Shown one piece after another: positions 1-5,172 of a stretch of DNA of 5,786 nt (the first letter of the stretch is position 1; every line of letters begins with the position of its first letter). The notes under the pieces are model-generated. The model was not told where the DNA came from and made no database searches. It saw only the letters and a program-made list of their open reading frames with translations. The DNA is from Endomicrobium sp. GTDB taxonomy: Bacteria; Elusimicrobiota; Endomicrobiia; Endomicrobiales; Endomicrobiaceae. The stretch covers positions 1-5,786 of the forward strand of contig JAIRSP010000083.1 in NCBI GenBank assembly GCA_031255375.1, written 5' to 3'. The position numbers were made by a program, and so were the translations under genes.

Positions 1-93
1 CAAACATCATTTATGACATCTCCAGAAAGAATAAAATCCAGTTCACATTATAAAAATGTGTCAATTTTTATTGATAAATATTACAAGGATTAA
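1..93 (+). CDS. C-terminal end of an unidentified protein (5' truncated by window)
   Basis: Frame 1 is open from the first base to a TAA at 91-93, giving 30 residues that begin QTSFMTSPERIK and end with FIDKYYKD. The other two plus frames close earlier, at about bases 13 and 51. The residue mix (Ser, Lys, Tyr, Ile with a Pro-Glu-Arg turn) looks like a normal soluble protein tail rather than translated spacer. A small hairpin overlaps the stop codon, as expected at the end of a transcription unit, and the next gene is convergent. I do not recognise the family and assign no function. Thirty open codons could be chance in DNA this AT-rich, so the call is moderate to low. Confidence 0.42.
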   Translation, partial: QTSFMTSPERIKSSSHYKNVSIFIDKYYKD

Positions 94-112
94 CGTATTG
101 TTTTACGTTTTT
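92..112 (+). terminator. Weak candidate terminator hairpin between convergent genes
   Basis: AACGTA (92-97) and TACGTT (104-109) are perfect inverted repeats around a 6-base loop, followed by T at 110-112 and then a run of eight A (113-120). The position fits the end of the plus-strand gene that stops at 91-93. The stem is only six pairs with two G-C pairs and the T tract is short, so this is a weak intrinsic terminator at best. Read on the minus strand, no T tract follows the stem, so it does not clearly serve the convergent DJ-1/PfpI gene. Confidence 0.28.
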
Positions 113-162
113 AAAAAAAATAAAAATTTTGAAAATATAAAAACTAAATATTAAAGTATGAA

Positions 163-669
163 CTATTTTAATAAATTTGCAATTGTTCTTCCAAATTCTT
201 CTGCAGATTTTGGACCACTAGCAGTGACAATGTTATCGTCAATTTCTAACGGCATTCCAGTATATATTGCACCGCTTTTTAATAAAGATGTTTTTCCATC
301 AGGAAAAACCGTCGCCTTTTTGTGTTTTAAAATACCGGCATTCGCAAGAATTACACTAGCTATACATATTGATGATACAATTTTTTTATGTTTAAAAAAA
401 AATCTTGCAAGTTCAAGTGCACGCTGATTATTAAAAAACACGTTTGCACCATGTCCCCCAATGTATGTTATCGCATCGCAGCCATTTAAAATATTGTCTT
501 GAATTGTATGCGTGCTAACTGCCTTGTATCCAAATCTGCCAACGAGGTCACCTATTTTTAAACTAGCAGTTATTACTTTTATATCAGAATTTTCTAGAAT
601 TTTTTTTGGGATATAATATTCTTCATCCCTAAACGCTTTAGGTGCAGTTACAAATATAACTTTTTTCAT
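163..669 (-). CDS. DJ-1/PfpI family protein (glutamine amidotransferase-like fold)
   Basis: This 168-residue single-domain protein has the usual length for the DJ-1/PfpI family. In order it shows a first beta strand (KKVIFVTAP), an acidic FRDEEYYIP motif whose Glu17 should face the active-site cysteine, a YIGGHGA turn (about 69-75), the nucleophile elbow SSICIAS with Cys102, then ANAGIL, KKATVFP, and a C-terminal ITASGP-like segment (VTASGPKSAEEFG). Known relatives include redox sensors, chaperones, glyoxalase/deglycase-like enzymes and peptidases, so the substrate cannot be stated. Cys102 is followed by Ile, not the His of PfpI-type peptidases, and the place of the DJ-1 active-site His appears to be Phe122, which argues against a classical protease triad. 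The start is the ATG at 669, matching the family's usual MKKV opening. A TTG three codons upstream (678) is in frame but less likely. Neither has a clear Shine-Dalgarno. It is transcribed away from valS and appears to be monocistronic. Confidence 0.88.
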   Translation of the reverse strand: MKKVIFVTAPKAFRDEEYYIPKKILENSDIKVITASLKIGDLVGRFGYKAVSTHTIQDNILNGCDAITYIGGHGANVFFNNQRALELARFFFKHKKIVSSICIASVILANAGILKHKKATVFPDGKTSLLKSGAIYTGMPLEIDDNIVTASGPKSAEEFGRTIANLLK

Positions 670-742
670 ATTTTTCAATCTATAATTTAAAAATATTAAT
701 CACAAACAACATGTAAATTTTATACTGTGAAAATAAGTGACA

Positions 743-771
743 ATTATATTGTGTTTAAACATATTTTTTAA
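743..771 (-). promoter_or_regulatory. Candidate sigma70-type promoter for the DJ-1/PfpI gene
   Basis: On the minus strand, TTAAAA (766-771) lies 17 bases upstream of a perfect TATAAT (743-748), pointing at the DJ-1/PfpI gene. Transcription would start near 736, giving a leader of about 67 bases. Two small dyads sit on it: ACAATTATATTGT (740-752) over the -10 box and TGTTTAAACA (752-761) in the spacer. TATAAT occurs often by chance in DNA of this composition, so the spacing is the main support. Confidence 0.35.
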
Positions 772-790
772 TTTATATTAGTTTCTTAAA

Positions 791-824
791 TTGATTATAC
801 AATATATTATTTTTTTAGTATAGT
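791..824 (+). promoter_or_regulatory. Weak candidate promoter region for valS
   Basis: TTGATT (791-796) is followed, 17 bases later, by TTTAGT (814-819), and a better -10-like TATAGT (819-824) overlaps it at a spacing of 22. Both arrangements are imperfect. The region lies 34-67 bases upstream of the valS start and is the best candidate in the divergent spacer. The leader is too short for a T-box riboswitch, and the conserved T-box AGGGTGG core is absent. Confidence 0.2.
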
Positions 825-846
825 ATGTAAGTATATAAATTAAAAC

Positions 847-850
847 AGGG
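847..850 (+). promoter_or_regulatory. Short Shine-Dalgarno (AGGG) of valS
   Basis: AGGG ends 7 bases before the ATG at 858, a normal spacing. It supports that ATG over the in-frame ATG three codons later (867), although the latter begins at the conserved MYDF of ValRS proteins. Confidence 0.45.
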
Positions 851-857
851 TTAATAC

Positions 858-3524
858 ATGGAAAAAATGTATGACTTCAAGAAAAATGAAGAAAAATGGT
901 GTGAATATTGGTTAAAAAATGAAACATTTTTTACAAAAATAAATAATAACAAATTTTTTACAATAGTTATGCCACCACCAAATATAACTGGGCATCTTCA
1001 TATAGGGCATGCTTTGAATAATACACTTCAAGATATTATAATAAAATTTCAAAAAATTAACGGTTGCAATACATTGTGGATTCCAGGTATAGATCATGGA
1101 GGAATAGCTACACAAAATGTAGTTGAAAAACATCTTAAAAAAGAAGGAAAAACAAGAAATGATATAGGTCGTGATGATTTTTTAAAAAAAATGCTAGATT
1201 GGAAAAATAAAACTGCAAACACTATACTAAATCAACTTAAAAAACTTGGATGTGGTTTTGATTTTGACAAAATAGCTTTTACAATGGATAAAAGTCGTAC
1301 AAAAGCAGTTAAAAAAGCATTTGTAAAATTATTTAAAAGGGGACTTATATACAAGGGTGAAAGATTAATAAATTGGTGTCATAACTGCTCAACTGCATTA
1401 TCAGATATAGAGGTTGAATACGAGCGTGAAAAAAGTACTTTATGGTATATAAAATATCCACTTATTAACACCGATGAGCATGTAGTCGTTTCTACAACTA
1501 GGCCAGAAACGATTTTTGGAGATACAGCTATCGCTGTAAACCCTAAAGACAAAAGGTATATAAATTTAATAGGTAAACTTGTAAAAATACCATTAATAAA
1601 TAAAGAAATAGCTATAATTTCAGATCAAATTATCGATGAATCATTTGGAAGTGGCGCAGTAAAAATCACACCGGCCCATGATCCTGTTGACAATGAAATA
1701 GCGATGAAAAATAAATTAAAAATTATAAAAATAATTAATGTTAATGGAAAAATGATAAATGTTCCGAGAGAATATAGCGGGTTGACAGTTAGCGAGGCAA
1801 GAAAAAAAGTAATAAATGATTTATATTCTAAAAATTTTATATTAAAAATGGACGACTATACTCATTCTGTTGGAAAATGCTATAGGTGTTCTACAAAAAT
1901 AGAACCACTAATGTCAAGTCAGTGGTTTTTAAATGTCAAAAATATGTCAAAAAATGCTATCAAAGCAGTAAACGATGAAAAAATTCTTTTCTATCCAAAA
2001 TCGTGGAAAAAACCATGTATTTCATGGCTTGAAAATTTAAAAGATTGGTGTATAAGTCGTCAAATATGGTGGGGGCATAAAATACCAATTTATTATTGTG
2101 TTGATGATAAAAATAATAGAACAAAATGTAAGCCAATAGCATCAATTAATGATCCAAAAAAATGTCCATATTGTAAAAATGTAAAACTTGTTCAAGACGA
2201 AGATGTTTTAGACACTTGGTTTTCTTCAGCATTATGGCCAATAAGTGTTTTTAATTGGGGTGAAAATGAAAATTGTAAAGAATTAGCATGTTTTTACCCA
2301 ACATCAGTTTTAGTTACTGGACATGAAATTCTTTATTTATGGGTTGCCAGGATGATACAATTCGGAATAGAATTTACGAAAAAAGTTCCTTTTTGCAATG
2401 TTTTTATCCATGGAACAATAAGAGATAAATATGGAAAAAAAATGTCAAAATCTATTGGAAATGTTATTGACCCTCTCGAAATTATGCATCAATATGGCAC
2501 AGATGCGTTAAGGTTTTCTTTGGCACATATTGCTATACCTGGAAAGGATATGCAAATTTCGAACACGTTATTTTTAGTTGCTAGAAATTTTGTAAACAAA
2601 ATATGGAATGCGTCAAGATTTATAATAATGAATCTCGATAAAATTGATGTGATTAATGAAAAAATTTGTCCAACGGAACTTTTTGATAAGTGGATTATTA
2701 CAGAACTTATAAATTCATCAATAAAAATCAGAAAATTTTACGAATCATATAATATAGATAATGTTGCTAAAGAAATTTACGATTTTTTTTGGACAAAATA
2801 CTGCGATTGGTACATAGAATTTTCAAAAATACGTATAACATCATTAAATATAAATATTAAAAAACAAACTTTATCGATACTTGTTTATGTATTGAGATCA
2901 ATATTACAGTTAATGTATCCAATAATTCCATTTATAACATCAGAAATATGGGAAATATTAAATAAAAAATTATATAAAAATGAAAAAATATTAGCAGAAT
3001 GTACATTATTTGATATTCAAAAAAAATATCATAATGAATCTTCAATAGAAGAGATGAATATTATACAAAATATAGTTGTAAAAATAAGGGCGTTATTAAT
3101 TGAATTAAATATTCAATCTACAATAAAAGTTAATCTTTTATTTAATTTTACATTGCTTAATAATAAAAATATTGAAGAGGTTATAAAAAAAAATAAAGAT
3201 TACATAGAAAAATTCTCAAAAATTAGATCAATAAAATTTTGTAATGACATTTTGAAACCAAAAAATTCAGCAATGATAATCATTGAAAATATCGAGATAT
3301 TTTTATTGTTGAATGGTATTATTAATATAGAAAATGAAAAAAAAAGATTAATTAAAGAAATTGACTTCGCTAATCAAGAAATCAAAAAAAATATGCTAAA
3401 ATTAAGCAGCGAAGATTTTATTAAAAAAGCGCCTATTCATGAAATAGAAAAAACAAAAATGAGACTTAATGAAGCAGTATTAAAGACTAAAAAAATAAGT
3501 AAAAATTTAGAATCTATAATTTAA
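858..3524 (+). CDS. valS: Valyl-tRNA synthetase (ValRS)
   Basis: This class I aminoacyl-tRNA synthetase attaches valine to tRNA-Val in the cytoplasm and edits mischarged threonine. The 888 residues are full length for bacterial ValRS. The HIGH motif (48-51) follows PPPNITGHL, and the IDHGGIATQ segment is also conserved. The CP1 editing domain carries STTRPET (212-218) and ITPAHD (270-275). Cysteine pairs at 174/177, 341/344 and 436/439 resemble the zinc knuckles of this family. DWCISRQIWWGHKIP and the DTWFSSALWP block are typical ValRS sequence. KMSKS is at 528-532. An anticodon-binding helical domain spans about 605-760 and includes DWYIEFSK and PFITSEIW. A Lys/Glu-rich coiled coil (about 815-885) closes the protein and includes the family's FIKKAP motif. 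The start at 858 has a short Shine-Dalgarno. The C-terminal third is markedly more AT-rich than the catalytic core and contains A9 runs at 3185-3193 and 3337-3345. It leads the plus-strand cluster, 45 bases ahead of the RdgB-type gene. Confidence 0.98.
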   Translation: MEKMYDFKKNEEKWCEYWLKNETFFTKINNNKFFTIVMPPPNITGHLHIGHALNNTLQDIIIKFQKINGCNTLWIPGIDHGGIATQNVVEKHLKKEGKTRNDIGRDDFLKKMLDWKNKTANTILNQLKKLGCGFDFDKIAFTMDKSRTKAVKKAFVKLFKRGLIYKGERLINWCHNCSTALSDIEVEYEREKSTLWYIKYPLINTDEHVVVSTTRPETIFGDTAIAVNPKDKRYINLIGKLVKIPLINKEIAIISDQIIDESFGSGAVKITPAHDPVDNEIAMKNKLKIIKIINVNGKMINVPREYSGLTVSEARKKVINDLYSKNFILKMDDYTHSVGKCYRCSTKIEPLMSSQWFLNVKNMSKNAIKAVNDEKILFYPKSWKKPCISWLENLKDWCISRQIWWGHKIPIYYCVDDKNNRTKCKPIASINDPKKCPYCKNVKLVQDEDVLDTWFSSALWPISVFNWGENENCKELACFYPTSVLVTGHEILYLWVARMIQFGIEFTKKVPFCNVFIHGTIRDKYGKKMSKSIGNVIDPLEIMHQYGTDALRFSLAHIAIPGKDMQISNTLFLVARNFVNKIWNASRFIIMNLDKIDVINEKICPTELFDKWIITELINSSIKIRKFYESYNIDNVAKEIYDFFWTKYCDWYIEFSKIRITSLNINIKKQTLSILVYVLRSILQLMYPIIPFITSEIWEILNKKLYKNEKILAECTLFDIQKKYHNESSIEEMNIIQNIVVKIRALLIELNIQSTIKVNLLFNFTLLNNKNIEEVIKKNKDYIEKFSKIRSIKFCNDILKPKNSAMIIIENIEIFLLLNGIINIENEKKRLIKEIDFANQEIKKNMLKLSSEDFIKKAPIHEIEKTKMRLNEAVLKTKKISKNLESII

Positions 3525-3569
3525 GAATCGTGAATCTTGTATGCAAAATTTTATATATAAACTAAAAAA

Positions 3570-4175
3570 ATGATTAATGAAATAATTATTGCTACTGGTA
3601 ACATACACAAAATAAAAGAAATCAAATTTATACTAAAAGATTTAAGTTTTAAAATTATATCAATGACTTCATTTCATCTATGGCCTGTAATAGTAGAAAA
3701 CGGCAGGACATTCGAAGAAAATGCATCGAAAAAAGCGATTTCTGCAGCTTTGTTTTTTAAGAAATGGGCCCTAGCAGACGATTCTGGTGTAGAAGTCGAT
3801 TGTTTAAATGGAGATCCAGGTGTCTATTCAGCAAGGTACGCAGGAAAAAAATGTAATAGCAATGAAAATAATGAAAAATTATTAAGAGTGTTAAAAAATA
3901 TTCCGATAGAAAAAAGAACAGCAAAATTTAAATCCTCCATTGCCGTTGCAAATCCAAAAGGCGAAATAATATTATTGGAAAATGGTGAAATATTTGGGAA
4001 AATAGTCGAAAGTATCGGTATTTGTGGGTTTGGATACGATTCTGTTTTTTATATTGATAAATATAAAAAAACTTTATCTGAACTTAATTTTAATGTAAAA
4101 AATTCAATTAGCCATAGAGCGAAAGCGTTGCAAAAAATAAAAAAAAAATTAATAAAATATATGTACGGGAAGTAG
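3570..4175 (+). CDS. rdgB: RdgB/HAM1-family XTP/dITP pyrophosphatase
   Basis: The protein hydrolyses non-canonical purine nucleotides (XTP, ITP, dITP) to the monophosphate and pyrophosphate, keeping deaminated bases out of DNA and RNA. The 201 residues match the family's usual length. Visible motifs are IATGNIHKIKEI at the N terminus (family signature ATGNxxKxxE), ENASKKA, the metal and substrate loop ALADDSGVEVD, then NGDPGVYSARYAG, GFGYDSVF (normally FGYDP; Ser replaces Pro here), and SHRAKAL near the C terminus, which belongs to the base-recognition region. The ATG at 3570 places the signature where expected; no Shine-Dalgarno is visible. An A10 run at 4139-4148 encodes part of the final Lys-rich helix. 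The last codons and the TAG stop (4173-4175) overlap the tRNA-Pro gene by 10 bases, but all family motifs lie upstream of the overlap. Confidence 0.96.
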   Translation: MINEIIIATGNIHKIKEIKFILKDLSFKIISMTSFHLWPVIVENGRTFEENASKKAISAALFFKKWALADDSGVEVDCLNGDPGVYSARYAGKKCNSNENNEKLLRVLKNIPIEKRTAKFKSSIAVANPKGEIILLENGEIFGKIVESIGICGFGYDSVFYIDKYKKTLSELNFNVKNSISHRAKALQKIKKKLIKYMYGK

Positions 4176-4239
4176 CGTAATTGGCTATCGCGCTTGCTTT
4201 GGGAGCAAGAGACTGTGGGTTCAAGTCCCGCCTTCCCGA
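4166..4239 (+). tRNA. tRNA-Pro, anticodon UGG
   Basis: A full cloverleaf can be drawn. Acceptor CGGGAAG (4166-4172) pairs perfectly with CTTCCCG (4232-4238), and A4239 is the discriminator. T8 and A9 follow. The D stem is GCG/CGC (4175-4177 with 4189-4191) with GG in the loop. The anticodon stem is CTTGC/GCAAG (4193-4197 with 4205-4209), the loop TTTGGGA holds anticodon TGG at 4200-4202, and G37 follows it. The variable loop has five bases, and the T stem GTGGG/CCCGC (4215-4219 with 4227-4231, one G-U pair) closes TTCAAGT. C1-G72 with A73 is the bacterial tRNA-Pro identity pattern, and G37 after UGG is usual for this tRNA. CCA is not encoded, so a CCA-adding enzyme is needed. The first ten bases overlap the 3' end of rdgB. 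It probably lacks its own promoter and is cut from a longer transcript by RNase P. Confidence 0.97.
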
Positions 4240-4306
4240 TTTATAAATTTATAGCTTCATTTAGTTTATATTTTTTAGATTAATAAAAATTAAATAAGAT
4301 TATGTA

Positions 4307-4900
4307 ATGTTTATCAAAAATAAAAAAAATGGAAACGTGATAGTTATCTCAGCTCCATCTGGAGCTGGGAAAACAAGTATATGTAATGCGGTTACTAATG
4401 AAGATAAAAATATTGTTTTCATAACGTCATATACGACAAGACATATTAGAAATAATGAAATTAATGGAAAAGAATATTTTTTTATAAGCAAAATAAAATT
4501 TAAAAATATGATAAAAAAAAATGAATTTATTGAATGGGGAATAGTTCATGGCAATTATTATGGAACTCCAAAAGTAGAATTAGAAAAATTATTAGGAATT
4601 GGGAAAAATGTTCTTCTTGAAATTGATGTTCGTGGCAGTATGATTATAAAGGAAAAGTACCCTAAAGCATGTATGATATTTATAATGACACCTGATTTAA
4701 AAACTCTTAAAAATAGACTAATATTAAGAAACAATGATTGTAAAAAAATGATAAAAATGCGTTATAGTAATGCAAAAGAAGAACTTAAATTCATCAATAA
4801 ATATGAATATTTAGTTATAAATGAAAATTTAAACAATGCTGTTGAAGCTGTAAAAATAATAATAAAATCTTTAAAATACAAAATAAAAAACCATTGTTAA
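4307..4900 (+). CDS. gmk: Guanylate kinase
   Basis: The enzyme phosphorylates GMP (and dGMP) with ATP to give GDP, an essential step of guanine nucleotide supply. The 197 residues are normal for bacterial Gmk. The P-loop ISAPSGAGKTS (14-24, Lys22) is followed by the GMP-binding region SYTTRHIRNNEINGKEYFF, the EWGIVHGNYYGTP block, LLEIDVRGS (normally LEIDVQG), and a C-terminal lid and helix with RLILRNND and YSNAKEELKFINKYEY. The ATG at 4307 leaves eight residues before the first strand; no good Shine-Dalgarno precedes it. Two bases further upstream an ATGTAA forms a start-stop pair overlapping the true start. An A9 run at 4513-4521 lies in frame. The gene begins 67 bases after tRNA-Pro and ends 18 bases before rpoZ, and gmk-rpoZ adjacency is widespread in bacteria. 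Confidence 0.97.
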   Translation: MFIKNKKNGNVIVISAPSGAGKTSICNAVTNEDKNIVFITSYTTRHIRNNEINGKEYFFISKIKFKNMIKKNEFIEWGIVHGNYYGTPKVELEKLLGIGKNVLLEIDVRGSMIIKEKYPKACMIFIMTPDLKTLKNRLILRNNDCKKMIKMRYSNAKEELKFINKYEYLVINENLNNAVEAVKIIIKSLKYKIKNHC

Positions 4901-4906
4901 AGAGGA
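4901..4906 (+). promoter_or_regulatory. Shine-Dalgarno-like AGAGGA before rpoZ, spaced widely
   Basis: AGAGGA begins directly after the gmk stop codon and is among the clearest Shine-Dalgarno-like sequences in the window. The last G of AGAGG lies 13 bases before the ATG at 4919, longer than the usual 5-9. No other ATG or GTG start lies between, so the site supports 4919 but may act weakly. It suggests rpoZ is translated from the gmk transcript. Confidence 0.4.
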
Positions 4907-4918
4907 TAAATATATAAA

Positions 4919-5113
4919 ATGATACTATCTGAAATAAAGTTGCAAGAAATGATATCCATGTCTAATTTAGGCCGATATGAAATTGTTAAACTTGCACTAA
5001 GAAAAATCGAAATAATGAAACAAAACTGCGAACATAAAAAATTAACACAATTTGAATTTATAAATATGGCATTAAGCAATGTTATTAATGAATCAAAAAT
5101 TAATAAATTTTAA
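4919..5113 (+). CDS. rpoZ: RNA polymerase omega subunit
   Basis: The small omega subunit wraps the C-terminal tail of beta-prime and helps RNA polymerase assemble. The predicted 64 residues are at the short end for the family. The diagnostic segment is GRYEIVKLALRKIEIM (from residue 18), matching the NRFDLVLVAARRA helix of E. coli omega. The later region (LTQFEFINMALSNVINESKI) fits the family's second conserved helix, which usually reads like VVIALREIAEGKI. The N terminus (MILSEIKLQEM) lacks the MARVTV start that contributes to ppGpp site 1 in proteobacteria. Position right after gmk, 18 bases away, is the strongest supporting evidence because similarity in so short and divergent a protein is limited. 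The stop is TAA at 5111-5113. Confidence 0.8.
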   Translation: MILSEIKLQEMISMSNLGRYEIVKLALRKIEIMKQNCEHKKLTQFEFINMALSNVINESKINKF

Positions 5114-5172
5114 AAATGTAATTATTATTTTATTTATTAACTCATATATTATTCTTTGATTTTAGTTTATGT

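Noticed and set aside
44..74. Two hairpins, CACATT/AATGTG (44-60) and TCAAT/ATTGA (61-74)
   Set aside because: They fall inside the probable coding tail that stops at 91-93, are short and AT-only or nearly so, and are expected by chance at this composition.
158..427. Plus-strand 89-codon open frame
   Set aside because: It lies opposite the well-supported DJ-1/PfpI gene, has no recognisable motifs, and is explained as its antisense shadow.
670..857. Possible T-box riboswitch upstream of valS
   Set aside because: The spacer is too short and too AT-rich for the T-box stem I and antiterminator, and the conserved AGGGTGG-type core is absent; the only AGGG is the Shine-Dalgarno next to the start.
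912..1133. Minus-strand 73-codon open frame within valS
   Set aside because: It is antisense to the conserved HIGH-motif region of valS, and its Tyr/Cys-rich peptide is what reverse reading of such sequence gives.
1960..2145. Minus-strand 61-codon open frame within valS
   Set aside because: It is antisense to the conserved DWCISRQIWWG region of valS and has no start signal or motif of its own.
4242..4253. Palindrome TATAAATTTATA after tRNA-Pro
   Set aside because: It contains no G or C and is not followed by a clear T tract, so it is neither a credible terminator nor a distinctive operator.
4302..4307. ATGTAA start-stop pair overlapping the gmk start region
   Set aside because: Such minimal frames arise often in AT-rich DNA, and there is no Shine-Dalgarno to suggest that it is translated.
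4897..5079. Minus-strand 60-codon open frame across rpoZ
   Set aside because: It is antisense to rpoZ, whose position and sequence are supported; the predicted peptide shows no family features.
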